Of a DNA stretch of 64,000 nt, positions 33,432 through 43,390 are shown in pieces. The position numbers and the translations under genes were made by a program. Positions within the stretch are counted from its first letter, which is position 1. Each line of letters opens with the position of its first letter. Under the pieces are notes generated by a model that saw only the letters and a program-made list of their open reading frames with translations, was not told where the DNA came from and searched no databases. The stretch covers positions 124,001-188,000 of the forward strand of contig SVDU01000003.1 in assembly GCA_015057705.1 (NCBI GenBank). The letters run 5' to 3'. The stretch comes from Paenibacillaceae bacterium (GTDB lineage Bacteria; Bacillota; Clostridia; Lachnospirales; Lachnospiraceae).

Positions 33432-34628
33432 ATGAAATCAGATCCAAGAAATTCAATATTTATCCGTTGCTGCTACGGATATGCTGTCAGCGGTATGGCT
33501 GTTTTAGTAATAGGAGCCATACTTCCATCCATTATTAAAGAAGCTGGAATCAGCTTTCTTGCAGCTGGAGGACTATTGTCAGTCATGGCAATCGGTAACC
33601 TGTCATCCAGCTTTATTTTTCCTGTTATGGTTCCTATTATGGGAAAAAAGAGGGCAATCACTCTGGTTACACTTTTTGTGCCGTCGTCTCTCATGGTTTT
33701 AAGTCTATTGCCTCCTCTTCCAGTCATGTACGCAGTTATGCTGCTCTACGGCTTTACCAGGGGATGTATTACAATTTTAAACAATGCGGCAGTCAATGAT
33801 ATCTATGGAGATTCTGCCACAGGAAAGCTTAACATTCTTCACTGTACGTTTGCAATCGGTGCATTTCTTGCTCCTTTACTTACGGCAATGATGATGAAAC
33901 TGGGATTTGGATGGCGGGTAACACTCTATATGATTGTAGTTCTTACTATTATATCCGCAATTTCATACGGTACTATGAATTATAATTTAATAAACCAGGC
34001 TCAGAAAGAAATTGAAGAAAGGAAAAGCAGGACCAAAAGTTCAGCGGCTGGAAACAAAGGATTTCTTCGTTCCTTTGCATTTTACTGCATAGCTTTTATT
34101 TTGTTCTTCTATCTTGGAGTAGAAAATTGCATAAATGGGTGGTTTGTCACTTATCTTCAGAATACAGGTGTTATGAGTGCGGAATTTGCCACAACACTCG
34201 TTTCACTAACCTGGCTTGTTATTATGGTTGGACGGTTACTGTGTGCCGCCATGTCTAAGAAAGTACATAGAAGCACTATATTACTGATTAACTCCATTGG
34301 CAGTGCTGTCTGCTTTTTTATATTAATCAAAGTTAACAGCTTACCTCTGGTTACTGCTTCTCTCCTTGGACTTGGTTTCTTCCTTTCAGGTATTTATCCT
34401 ACCTGTATCGCCAATGCCGGACCTCTGATTCAGGGTTCTACCCTGGGAATGTCTCTTCTCACAGCTATATCTGCTATGGGAGGAATCATAACGCCTCAGA
34501 TTGTAGGGGGTGTGGCTGATCGTGTGGGGATCGTTGCTGCAATCAGCATACTGGTTTTCAACGTGATATTTGTAATAGTTCTTTCGGCAGTTAATTTTAA
34601 GATCTGGCATCAGAAAAAGAAAGCCTGA
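33432..34628 (+). CDS. Major facilitator superfamily transporter
   Basis: The 398-residue membrane protein has about 12 hydrophobic segments with a charged central loop (QKEIEERKSRTKSS near residue 195) and the A-like motif PVMVPIMGKKRAIT between helices 2 and 3. It resembles the sugar/fucose-type or general MFS efflux carriers; the substrate is unknown. It has its own promoter and terminator, so it is a single-gene unit. Confidence 0.85.
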   Translation: MKSDPRNSIFIRCCYGYAVSGMAVLVIGAILPSIIKEAGISFLAAGGLLSVMAIGNLSSSFIFPVMVPIMGKKRAITLVTLFVPSSLMVLSLLPPLPVMYAVMLLYGFTRGCITILNNAAVNDIYGDSATGKLNILHCTFAIGAFLAPLLTAMMMKLGFGWRVTLYMIVVLTIISAISYGTMNYNLINQAQKEIEERKSRTKSSAAGNKGFLRSFAFYCIAFILFFYLGVENCINGWFVTYLQNTGVMSAEFATTLVSLTWLVIMVGRLLCAAMSKKVHRSTILLINSIGSAVCFFILIKVNSLPLVTASLLGLGFFLSGIYPTCIANAGPLIQGSTLGMSLLTAISAMGGIITPQIVGGVADRVGIVAAISILVFNVIFVIVLSAVNFKIWHQKKKA

Positions 34629-34648
34629 TTTCTGCTTTTATAAGATTG

Positions 34649-34682
34649 CAAAGCCCCCGGAATTTTCTCCGAGGGCTTTTTC
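34649..34682 (+). terminator. Terminator after the MFS gene
   Basis: AAGCCC and CCGGA pair with TCCG and GGGCTT, followed by TTTT. It lies between convergent MFS and trkH genes and could serve both. Confidence 0.85.
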
Positions 34683-34685
34683 TAT

Positions 34686-36128
34686 TTAGCTCTTCTTCCA
34701 TGTAGATGGTGCAAATAAAAGTAGCATAGGGAATATCTCCAGTCGCCCTGCCAGCATATCAAACATCATGACATACTTGGACAACGGTGAAAACAGGGAA
34801 AAGTTTTTGGCGGGACCGGCACCTGCCAATCCAGGGCCAATATTATTAAAAGTTGCCGCAATCGCAGTGAAATTTGTGGTAAAGTCAAAATTATCCAGAC
34901 TGACAATTAATACGGAAAAGATAAAAATAACGATATAAGCACCAAGAAACGTATTAATTGATCTCATTACCTGATGCTCTACAGGTTTGCCCTCCAGCTT
35001 TAAAACTTTTACGCTTCTTGGGTGAAGGAGAGAATCCAGCTCTTTTTTAACAGCTTTTAATAATACAACAACTCTTGATACTTTAATACCTCCGCCCGTA
35101 CTGCCGGCACAGGCTCCAATAAACATAAGTACTACCAGAATTCCCTTGGAAAATTCAGGCCATAAATCAAAATCAACCGTGGAGTAACCGGTGGTTGTAA
35201 TGATGGAAGCTACCTGGAATGCAGCATGATGGAATGCGGCAAAGATACTTCCAAAACCCCGATGAATGTTGATTGTAATTAACAATATGGAGACGCCGAT
35301 GATCCCTAAATAAGCTCTCGCTTCTTCACTGAATAAGGCTTCTTTGGGATGGCGTGTCAAAAAAAGATAATATACATTAAAATTCACACCGAAAAGTATC
35401 ATAAATACGGTGACAATGCCCTGTAAATAGTAGCTGTCATAGAATGCCATACTATTATTTTTAATACCAAATCCACCAGTACCGGCTGTACCAAAACTGA
35501 TGGTCAGAGAATCAAACAATGACATTCCGCCAATCATAAGCAGTACTACTTCCAGCGCCGTCATAAACAGGTAAATACCATATAGAATCTTAGCAGTAGT
35601 CCTGACTCTTGGTACCAGTTTACCCACGGAGGGTCCCGGGCTTTCTGCTTTCATAATATACATATTGTAACCACCGGCCAGGGGAAGAATGGATAAAATA
35701 AATACAAGAACCCCCATTCCTCCGATCCAGTGGGTGAAACTGCGCCAGAATAGCATGCATTTGGAAAGTGATTCCACATCAGGTAGAATACTTGCACCAG
35801 TTGTTGTAAAACCGGATATGACCTCAAACATGGCATCTTCGAATACTGGGATTTCTTTACTGATATAAAATGGAAGTGCCCCGAAAAAACTGAGAACGAT
35901 CCAGCTTAACGCTACTGAGACAAAACCTTCTTTAGCAAAAAACACCATATTAGTCGGTTTCCTGCGGGTACATAAGAATCCGATTCCACCACATACCGCA
36001 GCTACTGCAAGGAACCAGATGCCGCTTGTCTCTTTGTAAATCAATGCAACCACACAGGGGGGAAGCATAAATACTGCCTCTATGTTTAAGATCCAACCCA
36101 AAACATAAATGATAATTTTTTTATTCAT
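34686..36128 (-). CDS. trkH: Trk/Ktr potassium transporter membrane subunit
   Basis: The 480-residue membrane protein shows the four-fold pore repeat of K+ channels-like transporters with selectivity-type loops (SGFTTTGAS, FGTAGTGGFG, TTTGYSTVD, NNIGPGL). It pairs with the downstream-acting regulator TrkA encoded immediately upstream in the same operon. It imports K+ (possibly with Na+ or H+). Confidence 0.93.
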   Translation of the reverse strand: MNKKIIIYVLGWILNIEAVFMLPPCVVALIYKETSGIWFLAVAAVCGGIGFLCTRRKPTNMVFFAKEGFVSVALSWIVLSFFGALPFYISKEIPVFEDAMFEVISGFTTTGASILPDVESLSKCMLFWRSFTHWIGGMGVLVFILSILPLAGGYNMYIMKAESPGPSVGKLVPRVRTTAKILYGIYLFMTALEVVLLMIGGMSLFDSLTISFGTAGTGGFGIKNNSMAFYDSYYLQGIVTVFMILFGVNFNVYYLFLTRHPKEALFSEEARAYLGIIGVSILLITINIHRGFGSIFAAFHHAAFQVASIITTTGYSTVDFDLWPEFSKGILVVLMFIGACAGSTGGGIKVSRVVVLLKAVKKELDSLLHPRSVKVLKLEGKPVEHQVMRSINTFLGAYIVIFIFSVLIVSLDNFDFTTNFTAIAATFNNIGPGLAGAGPAKNFSLFSPLSKYVMMFDMLAGRLEIFPMLLLFAPSTWKKS

Positions 36129-36145
36129 TACTCTATCGCCTTTTC

Positions 36146-37501
36146 CTACCTTAGTATATCTTTCAAATCATTCAGTCCGGTTACCGTTGTAACAACGATG
36201 ACCCTGTCCCCCTCTTCTAAGGTGTCCTTTCCGCGTGGACTGATAAAACGTCCTTTGCGCATGATATAAGCTACCAGAAGATTATCTTTTAGTTCCAGCT
36301 TTTCCAGTGGGATTCCTACAATGCATGGCTCATTAACCACTTTAAATTCCAACGCTTCCGCCCGGTCCGCCACAATTTTATAAAGTGTTTCCACATTGCT
36401 TCCCATGGAATTCTGCATGGCGCGTACATACTGTAAAATGGTTTCTGCAGTAATCAGCTTTGGATAAATAATACTTCCCAGATTCATGGAATCTATGACA
36501 TTTTCAAATGCAATCCTGTTTATTTTAGTAATCAGCTTGGCCTTCGACTGGCTGGCTGCATAAAGGGACAGCATAATATTTTCTTCATCAAAGCCGGTGA
36601 GGGATGCAAATGCATCAGTCTGACCAATCCCCTCCTGCAAAAGCAGTTCCTGGTCAGAGGCGTCGCCATTTATTACCATGGCTCTTGGAAGCAATTCACT
36701 GAGTTCGTTACAGCGTTCTGCATTCTGCTCCAGAATCTTCACTTTAATTTTTGTGTTTTCCAGCAGTTTAGCTACGTAATAAGTGATTTTGCCTCCGCCT
36801 ACCAGCATGGCTGTTTTAATAACATTGTTGTCAATTCCAACCTGTTTAAAGAATTCATTGGATTCAACAGGAGATGCAATGAAAGATATCTTATCTCCTG
36901 CACTAATTATGGAGTCTCCTCCTGGTATAATGACCTCTGCATTGTGCTCGATGGCGCAGATCAGGACATTGCACTTAAGTCTTTCCAGGACCTCCCTGAC
37001 TTTCATATTATTAAGAACAGAATGATCAGGAACAATGAATTTTAAGATTTCTTTTTTCCCTTTTGCAAATGTATCAATCTTAATTGCAGAAGGGAACCGC
37101 AGCAGTCTTGCAATTTCCATGGCAGCCGCCATTTCAGGATTAATGGCCAAAGAAAGACCTAATTCTTCACGAATGTAGCCGATTTGGGAATCATATTCAG
37201 GGTTTCGGATTCTGGCAATTGTATGGCAGTTACCTGCTTTTTTTGCAATCAGGCAGCACAGCATATTCAGTTCGTCTGAATTAGTTGTTGCTATTAAAAG
37301 ATCTGTATCTTCGATCCCTGCATCCATCTGTACCTTATTTACTGCACCGTTTCCAACAACACCCATCACATCGATTCTTTCCGAAATGGAATTTACCACA
37401 CCGGCATTTTTATCGATAATGACGATATCATGGTGTTCTTTGTTTAACTGTTCTGCCAGGGTTGCCCCAACTTTTCCACAACCCACTATAATGATTTTCA
37501 T
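36146..37501 (-). CDS. trkA: Trk potassium transporter regulatory subunit TrkA
   Basis: The 451-residue cytoplasmic protein has two RCK modules: NAD-binding GCGKVGATLAEQL and VGGGKITYYVAKLLE, each followed by a TrkA_C domain. It gates TrkH in response to nucleotides. ATG 37501 has GGAG at 8-11 bases and overlaps the RNase G stop by 4 bases; a longer frame reaches into that gene but lacks support. Confidence 0.93.
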   Translation of the reverse strand: MKIIIVGCGKVGATLAEQLNKEHHDIVIIDKNAGVVNSISERIDVMGVVGNGAVNKVQMDAGIEDTDLLIATTNSDELNMLCCLIAKKAGNCHTIARIRNPEYDSQIGYIREELGLSLAINPEMAAAMEIARLLRFPSAIKIDTFAKGKKEILKFIVPDHSVLNNMKVREVLERLKCNVLICAIEHNAEVIIPGGDSIISAGDKISFIASPVESNEFFKQVGIDNNVIKTAMLVGGGKITYYVAKLLENTKIKVKILEQNAERCNELSELLPRAMVINGDASDQELLLQEGIGQTDAFASLTGFDEENIMLSLYAASQSKAKLITKINRIAFENVIDSMNLGSIIYPKLITAETILQYVRAMQNSMGSNVETLYKIVADRAEALEFKVVNEPCIVGIPLEKLELKDNLLVAYIMRKGRFISPRGKDTLEEGDRVIVVTTVTGLNDLKDILR

Positions 37502-38697
37502 AATGAAACCTTCTCCTTCATCTGTAACGCCTGCTCGCAAAGGGGCTTTCTTATTTTTTTTCTTGTAATTTCAACCAGATTTAATTTTGTTATTTCAACA
37601 ACTGTGGTTTTAACGGGATCTCTTGAGACGATTTCCTCAAGTCGTTTTAAAAGAAACTTTTTATCTTCTTCCCGTTCCATATCAATAAAATCGATCACAA
37701 TAATACCTGATAAATTTCGAAGTCTGATCTGGTGTCCGATTTCCTCAGCAGCTTCCAGATTGATTTTCATAATGGTTTCACGAAGTGCCTTTTTACCGGA
37801 ATATTTACCGGTATTTACATCAATCACCACTAAAGCTTCTGTGGGTTCAATGACTAAATAGCCTCCGGACTTCATCCAGACCTTTTTTCCAAGGGCTTCA
37901 CTCATGGTTTTTTCAATCCGGTACAGCTTTTTAAGAGGAAGCAGTGAATCTTCATAATAAGTCAGCAAATGGAGATCTTCCTGCTGGTGTTCACTTAAAT
38001 ATTCTTTTATTGCGTCATAAATATCCTGTTCATCGGTTACCACCGACTCCAGAGAAGACTGAAAGCTATCACGCAGACCACTTAAATAGGAGGGCGCGGA
38101 ACCGTATAGCAGGCTGTAGCAGGTCCTGTGTCCGGCATGGGTAAGGATATCAGATAAACGTCCTTTTAACAGATGAAGTTCCTCTATTAAGGATTCCATG
38201 GGAGCATTGTAAGCGTTGGTCCTGACAATGATACCCCAATCCTCTTTTTCACCTTCCAGATATTCCTTCATTTGCTGTTTCCAGCCTAAATCCTGGATTT
38301 TGGCTGAAAAACCGATCTGCTTTTTTCCCGAAGTGAGAACAAAGTATCTGCCGGTAATATTTAAATTCCCTGTAAGAACCGGAGCTTTCGTCTTTACCGC
38401 ATCCCGCTCCACCTGAACAACAATTTCATCTCCCTGACGGAGTTTCCCGTTAAACATGCGGCCATCGGCAAAATGAACAGATGAGTCACCAAGACTTAAA
38501 TAACCCATCTGCCCGTTCCCAATGTCCACAAATGCAGCATTGATATTTTTCACAATGTTATTTACTTTGCCAATATAGATGTTTCCTAAGAAAGAATGGC
38601 TTTCTTCCGGCTCAATATCAATTTGCAGGGTTTCCTTCCCTGACTGTAAAAGAGTGATAATACACCCATTCCATCTGGTAATGATCAATTTATTCAA
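37498..38697 (-). CDS. rng: Ribonuclease E/G family protein
   Basis: The 399-residue endoribonuclease has an S1 domain (GNIYIGKVNNIVKNINAAFVDI) and a catalytic domain with the two metal-binding aspartates in VVIDVNTGKYSGKK and GIIVIDFIDME. The Cys-x-x-Cys zinc link of RNase E is not seen: the C-terminus ends soon after RKKIRKPLCEQ. The TTG start follows AGGAG and overlaps the previous gene. It acts in mRNA decay and 16S rRNA processing. Confidence 0.9.
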   Translation of the reverse strand: MNKLIITRWNGCIITLLQSGKETLQIDIEPEESHSFLGNIYIGKVNNIVKNINAAFVDIGNGQMGYLSLGDSSVHFADGRMFNGKLRQGDEIVVQVERDAVKTKAPVLTGNLNITGRYFVLTSGKKQIGFSAKIQDLGWKQQMKEYLEGEKEDWGIIVRTNAYNAPMESLIEELHLLKGRLSDILTHAGHRTCYSLLYGSAPSYLSGLRDSFQSSLESVVTDEQDIYDAIKEYLSEHQQEDLHLLTYYEDSLLPLKKLYRIEKTMSEALGKKVWMKSGGYLVIEPTEALVVIDVNTGKYSGKKALRETIMKINLEAAEEIGHQIRLRNLSGIIVIDFIDMEREEDKKFLLKRLEEIVSRDPVKTTVVEITKLNLVEITRKKIRKPLCEQALQMKEKVSL

Positions 38698-39400
38698 CGG
38701 ATTCTCCTATGAGACCCAGAGGGACAAGAACAGGATTTGCTTCATCACCTGTATTCCCGTAAACTTCTTCTCTCTGGATACAAAATGCAAATTCAGGGCT
38801 GGCTTCCCCTCTCCACTGGTCATAAGCTTCCATTACCAGTTCGGGTTTTAAATTATCTGCACTTCCTGCTGATATTTTCATAAAAATTTTATTGTCGGAG
38901 ACAGAAAGCTGGTAGATGTAATTTTTTAAATCTACTTCTCTCTCTCCCTTTTTTGATTTTTTCACAATCAGAATGTGATCCTGCTCTTTAAACTTAAGAA
39001 GACCCTCAAAAAATCCTTTTATATCTTCTGGCTCTTTCCCTTCCCGGAATGTAACTGTGTAGTCAGCGGCAGCAACCAGAGACATGGCATTTTTGGCATT
39101 ATCATTTAACAGGTGGCATTCCGTAACACAAATACCTTCTGCCATCACATCATTTAACTGTTTCATCAGGGTGTCACAGTCTGTCATGGAATGAACCTCT
39201 ATATCCATGTATTCCCCATTGCTGGTAAGACCCACTCCGAGAGGTGCTGCAAATGACATGACCTGATGAGGGCTGAAGCCTTCGCTGTATTTAATATCCA
39301 CGTCCGCTCTTCGCATTGCTTTCTGGAAATAACGCATTACGTCAAGATGACCGATAAATTTAACTGGTCCCTGTTTGGTAAATTTAATTCTGATTTTCAT
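38690..39400 (-). CDS. TIGR03936 family radical SAM-associated protein (DUF2344)
   Basis: The 236-residue protein begins IRIKFTKQGPVKFIGHLDVMRYFQKAMRRA and continues YSEGFSPHQVMSFAAPLGVGLTS, diagnostic for the DUF2344 family. It always accompanies the TIGR03960 radical SAM gene, here overlapping its stop codon. The reaction is unknown; a tRNA or ribosome modification role is suspected from context. ATG 39400 is chosen on GGAGG spacing. Confidence 0.9.
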   Translation of the reverse strand: MKIRIKFTKQGPVKFIGHLDVMRYFQKAMRRADVDIKYSEGFSPHQVMSFAAPLGVGLTSNGEYMDIEVHSMTDCDTLMKQLNDVMAEGICVTECHLLNDNAKNAMSLVAAADYTVTFREGKEPEDIKGFFEGLLKFKEQDHILIVKKSKKGEREVDLKNYIYQLSVSDNKIFMKISAGSADNLKPELVMEAYDQWRGEASPEFAFCIQREEVYGNTGDEANPVLVPLGLIGESVE

Positions 39401-41249
39401 AGCAGACACCTCCTTTAAAACTCATGGCACCACAGCCAATACACTGCATGCGGCAGTTGGGGGTGACTTTCTCTCCAATGGCATTTTGCCATTCTCTCTT
39501 TAAAAATTCTTTGGAAACTCCGGCATTGATAAAGTCCCAGGGGAATGTTTCATCTAAACTTCTTTCCCTTATGGTATAGAAATCCGGATCCAGCCCACAG
39601 GTTTCAAAGGCTTTCATCCACACTTCATTTTTAAAGTGCTCAGACCATGAATCATAAAGAGCACCATTTTTATAAACCTCTTCAATGAGGGCCGATATCT
39701 TTCTGTCACCTCTTGCAAGAACACCTTCCAGGACGGTTAAATCAGCCTCGTGATAATTGTACTTTAAGCTCTTCTGATTCAGCATGGTACGGAATTTATC
39801 TTTCACAAGATAAGCTTTCTGTAAAAACTCATCCTTGGTGCTCATTCTTGCCCACTGAAACGGTGTGAACGGCTTTGGTACAAAGAAAGAAGAACTGGCA
39901 ATGACCTGGACTTTACCGTTTCGCTGGTCCTTGGGGATCTCATAATAGACTTCCGCCACTTTTTCCGAGAGTTCTGCGATTCCTTCCATATCTTCTACGG
40001 TTTCTGTAGGAAGCCCAAGCATGAAATAAAGCTTAACACGGTTCCAGCCGCCCTGGAATGCTTCGCTTGCACCTTTTAGAATAATTTCTTCAGTCAGTCC
40101 TTTGTTGATTACATCACGAAGTCTCTGAGAGCCTGCTTCCGGTGCAAAGGTCAGACTGCTCTTACGGATATCCTGAACTTTACTCATAACATCCAGTGAA
40201 AAAGCATCAATTCGAAGAGACGGAAGTGAAACGTTCACGCCTTTCCCTTTGAATTCATCGATGAGGAACGTTACGATTCCTTCCAGTTCACTGTAATCGC
40301 TGGAGCTTAAGGAACTTAAGGAAATTTCTTCGTGACCAGTATTCTTTAGCAGCTTATATGCATAATCTTTTAAATACTCAAGGCTGTGTTCCCGCATTGG
40401 CCGGTAAACGTTGCCTGCCTGGCAGAAGCGGCAGCCACGGATGCAGCCTCTTTGAATCTCCAGAACAACGCGGTCCTGAGTTGCTTTTATAAATGGAACA
40501 ACCGGTTTTTCAATATAGGTAGCATCATCCATATGAACAACCAGCTGTTTCGTTACGGTTGCCTTTGCATGGGGATTGTTGGGGGTCATGCTTTTGATCG
40601 TACCATCTTCATGGTAGAATACATCATAAAAGGAAGGAACATAAATTCCTTCGATCTCAGCTGCCATCTCAAGAAATTCTCTCCGGCTTCCTCCCTTTTT
40701 CTTGTTCTCCTTATAGCGGTCCATCAGTTCGTAATAAACGGTCTCTCCCTCTCCAATATAGAACATATCAAAAAACTCTGCAAGAGGCTCAGGATTATAG
40801 GCACAGGGACCGCCGCCGATTATAATCGGATCGCTCTCCTGTCTTTCGCTGGCATGAAGGGGAATCTGACCAAGATCAAGAATCTGCAGAATATTTGTAT
40901 AACACATTTCATATTGAAGTGTGATTCCAATAAAGTCAAATTCCTTAATCGGATCCTGTGATTCCAATGCAAAAAGAGGGATCTTTTTTTCTCTCATAAT
41001 TTTATCTAAATCGGTCCATGGAGAAAAAATACGTTCACAGTAGATATCCTCTCTTCTGTTAAACATATCATATAAAATCTGCATTCCAAGATGAGACATT
41101 CCAATTTCATAAACATCAGGGAAACACATACCAAAACGGATGTCTACGGAATCAGTGTCCTTTCTTACCATATTGACTTCATTCCCAATATATCGGGCAG
41201 GCTTTTCAATACTTAATAGTATTTCATCAGATAAAGCTAATTTTTTCAT
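39384..41249 (-). CDS. TIGR03960 family B12-binding-type radical SAM protein
   Basis: The 621-residue protein has an N-terminal Rossmann/B12-binding-like domain and a radical SAM core with the cluster motif RGCIRGCRFCQAG (Cys-x3-Cys-x2-Cys). A C-terminal cysteine cluster CRMQCIGCGA suggests a further metal site. Together with the DUF2344 protein and RNase G it forms a conserved three-gene unit. The substrate is unknown. Confidence 0.92.
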   Translation of the reverse strand: MKKLALSDEILLSIEKPARYIGNEVNMVRKDTDSVDIRFGMCFPDVYEIGMSHLGMQILYDMFNRREDIYCERIFSPWTDLDKIMREKKIPLFALESQDPIKEFDFIGITLQYEMCYTNILQILDLGQIPLHASERQESDPIIIGGGPCAYNPEPLAEFFDMFYIGEGETVYYELMDRYKENKKKGGSRREFLEMAAEIEGIYVPSFYDVFYHEDGTIKSMTPNNPHAKATVTKQLVVHMDDATYIEKPVVPFIKATQDRVVLEIQRGCIRGCRFCQAGNVYRPMREHSLEYLKDYAYKLLKNTGHEEISLSSLSSSDYSELEGIVTFLIDEFKGKGVNVSLPSLRIDAFSLDVMSKVQDIRKSSLTFAPEAGSQRLRDVINKGLTEEIILKGASEAFQGGWNRVKLYFMLGLPTETVEDMEGIAELSEKVAEVYYEIPKDQRNGKVQVIASSSFFVPKPFTPFQWARMSTKDEFLQKAYLVKDKFRTMLNQKSLKYNYHEADLTVLEGVLARGDRKISALIEEVYKNGALYDSWSEHFKNEVWMKAFETCGLDPDFYTIRERSLDETFPWDFINAGVSKEFLKREWQNAIGEKVTPNCRMQCIGCGAMSFKGGVCYENQN

Positions 41250-41440
41250 AATTATTCCTTTTTGAATTGTGCCAGATGCACATTATTATTAAATCTGTGT
41301 GATTGGAATAGCATGTGTAAAAAAGAAAAAAACAACAATCACCACAAAGTTTAATTATAAAATACTTTATAGGATTAAGCAACACTATTTACTAAAACTG
41401 CAGAAATTGGAACAAAATCTGACATTCTGCGCCATATCTG

Positions 41441-41479
41441 CCAGAAAGAAGGCGTTGATCCCCAGTAAGAATCAACGCC
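41441..41479 (-). terminator. Terminator of the GntR/ABC operon
   Basis: On the minus strand GGCGTTGAT pairs with ATCAACGCC, followed by TTCTTTC. Confidence 0.8.
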
Positions 41480-41484
41480 CCATA

Positions 41485-42285
41485 CTATTCCAGATTAAGT
41501 TTTTTCTTGAAAATATAATCAGTAATTCCAAAAAGGATTATCTGAGTAAAGACAGCGAGAAGGATGGTAAAGGGGAAAAAGAAATTAGCAAAAAAGGAAA
41601 ACATGGAATCTGCCGATTCACTGACCCTGTCAACATAAAAACTAACCGGTACCATTAAAACAACACTTACAATCTGTGAAACAACCTGGATAATGAAAAA
41701 TCCGATTATGGAACCTAATATTTTATTCTTGCTGATTACCTGACCAATTGCGATGGAAGCATAGTAAATCAGAGGTGCCGTAAATATACCCAGTATTACT
41801 ATAAAAATCATCTCTATGATAAGCAGAGTCATCAGGGAACTATTTATCGTGGTATTGATATAAAACCATGCATAAGAAAGTTTATCGATTAACAGGGATA
41901 AATGATCTGGTGTGAAAAACATTCCAAATATTGAGATAAATATAACACACCAACTGCTGACGGTCCATATACTTGCCACAATCAGTTTAGATAATATATG
42001 ACTTTCTGAAGAAACCGGGAGTGTATGCATTAAATACCCTTCCTCAGTTACCATGCTTTTATAAAAACGATAAATAATCAGCAATATACTTGCACTGGCA
42101 ACCATAATCAGGGAAGCTACATATACAAAAACAATAACAGTTGGGATGAATTTTAAAATCTCAGGGTAATTTCCGATCCAGAGTGTAAATCTGGTGATTG
42201 GCGTCAGCACAATTGCAATTAAAAACAAAGGTAAAAAATAGCGTGCAGTTGCCTTTAGTTCGTGTTTAATTAGTTTTCCTAACAT
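41485..42285 (-). CDS. ABC-2 type transporter permease
   Basis: The 266-residue membrane protein has six predicted helices and starts MLGKLIKHELKATARYFLPL, typical of YtrC/D or bacitracin-type ABC-2 permeases. It overlaps the ATPase gene by 7 bases. With the YtrA-type regulator it probably forms a cell-envelope stress or export system. Substrate unknown. Confidence 0.85.
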   Translation of the reverse strand: MLGKLIKHELKATARYFLPLFLIAIVLTPITRFTLWIGNYPEILKFIPTVIVFVYVASLIMVASASILLIIYRFYKSMVTEEGYLMHTLPVSSESHILSKLIVASIWTVSSWCVIFISIFGMFFTPDHLSLLIDKLSYAWFYINTTINSSLMTLLIIEMIFIVILGIFTAPLIYYASIAIGQVISKNKILGSIIGFFIIQVVSQIVSVVLMVPVSFYVDRVSESADSMFSFFANFFFPFTILLAVFTQIILFGITDYIFKKKLNLE

Positions 42286-42977
42286 TTATATACCTCCCTG
42301 AAATATGCATCAACAGATTTGCCTTCTTTCATACGGATATCATCCACTGATGACTGAAGGTTGATGCGTCCATTCTGAATGAAAATCACTTCATCCAGTA
42401 CATTTTCAACATCTGCAATCAGATGTGTTGAAATGAGGACGGTTGAATTTTCATTATAATTGCTGATAATGGTATCCAGAATATAATCTCTGGAGGCAGG
42501 GTCTACACCGCCGATTGGCTCATCCAGAACATACAGGTCAGCATTGCGGCTCATAACAAGAATCAGCTGTACTTTCTCTTTTGTGCCCTTGGACATAGTC
42601 TTTAAAGAATCATTGGGATTAATATGAAGTTTTTCCAACATGTCATATGCACGTTTTTTGTCAAAATTATAATAAAAATCTTCAAAGAAATTCAACAGAT
42701 CTTTCACTTTCATCCAATTGTTTAAGTAAGTCTTATCCGGCAGATAGGATACTACTTTTTTTGTCTCTGATCCAGGTGCTGTGCCATTGATTAAAAGCTG
42801 GCCTTTTGACGGAACCAGTAATCCGTTAATAAGCTTGATTAATGTGGTTTTTCCACTTCCATTGGGCCCCAGAAGACCTACGATTTTACCTCGTTCTAAT
42901 GTCAGATTGATATCTGATAAAGCAGTTACATTGCCATAGCGTTTACTTAACGCATTGCATTCAAGTAATGGATTCAT
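42279..42977 (-). CDS. ABC transporter ATPase of the GntR-regulated exporter
   Basis: The 232-residue ATPase has Walker A GPNGSGKTT, Walker B LYVLDEPIGGVDP and H-loop STHLI. The signature is MSKGTKEKVQ instead of LSGGQ, a change common in YtrB-like exporters. It lies between the regulator and permease genes. Confidence 0.9.
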   Translation of the reverse strand: MNPLLECNALSKRYGNVTALSDINLTLERGKIVGLLGPNGSGKTTLIKLINGLLVPSKGQLLINGTAPGSETKKVVSYLPDKTYLNNWMKVKDLLNFFEDFYYNFDKKRAYDMLEKLHINPNDSLKTMSKGTKEKVQLILVMSRNADLYVLDEPIGGVDPASRDYILDTIISNYNENSTVLISTHLIADVENVLDEVIFIQNGRINLQSSVDDIRMKEGKSVDAYFREVYKC

Positions 42978-43006
42978 ACTGATTACCTCCCATATATGAA
43001 TTTGAT

Positions 43007-43366
43007 TTACTGTACCGATTCCAGGATAAATGTTTTAACCTCTTCATCGCTGAAACCCAGTTTTTTTAATTGTTCCATAAAGTTTTCCAGCTGTTCTTTT
43101 GCCAGATCCAGCTTCATTTTTTGTATCATTGACTGATCCTCCGTAATAAAACGCCCACTGGTTCGATTGGTGACAAGCAATCCGCTGTGCTCCAGTTCCG
43201 AAAGTGCTTTTTGCATCGTATTGGGATTAACAGAAGCTTCAGCAGCCAAATCCCTGACACTTGGAAGCTTGGAACCGGATTTGTATTCACCGGATATGAT
43301 CCGAAAATGAATCTGCTCAATTAATTGAATATAGATAGGGCGGTCATTCTTAAGTTCCCATGACAT
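43007..43366 (-). CDS. GntR family regulator, YtrA type
   Basis: The 119-residue regulator contains an N-terminal GntR winged helix (PIYIQLIEQIHFRIISGEYKSGSKLPSVRDLA, VNPNTMQKALSELE) and only a short C-terminal dimerisation tail, which defines the YtrA subfamily. It is first in the operon and probably represses it through the inverted repeat at 43391-43420. Confidence 0.92.
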   Translation of the reverse strand: MSWELKNDRPIYIQLIEQIHFRIISGEYKSGSKLPSVRDLAAEASVNPNTMQKALSELEHSGLLVTNRTSGRFITEDQSMIQKMKLDLAKEQLENFMEQLKKLGFSDEEVKTFILESVQ

Positions 43367-43390
43367 TCTTTATTCCTCCTCCTGGTCAAA

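Noticed and set aside
40386-40961. A 191-codon open frame on the plus strand
   Set aside because: It is antisense to the TIGR03960 radical SAM gene, has no ribosome binding site and no recognisable protein pattern.
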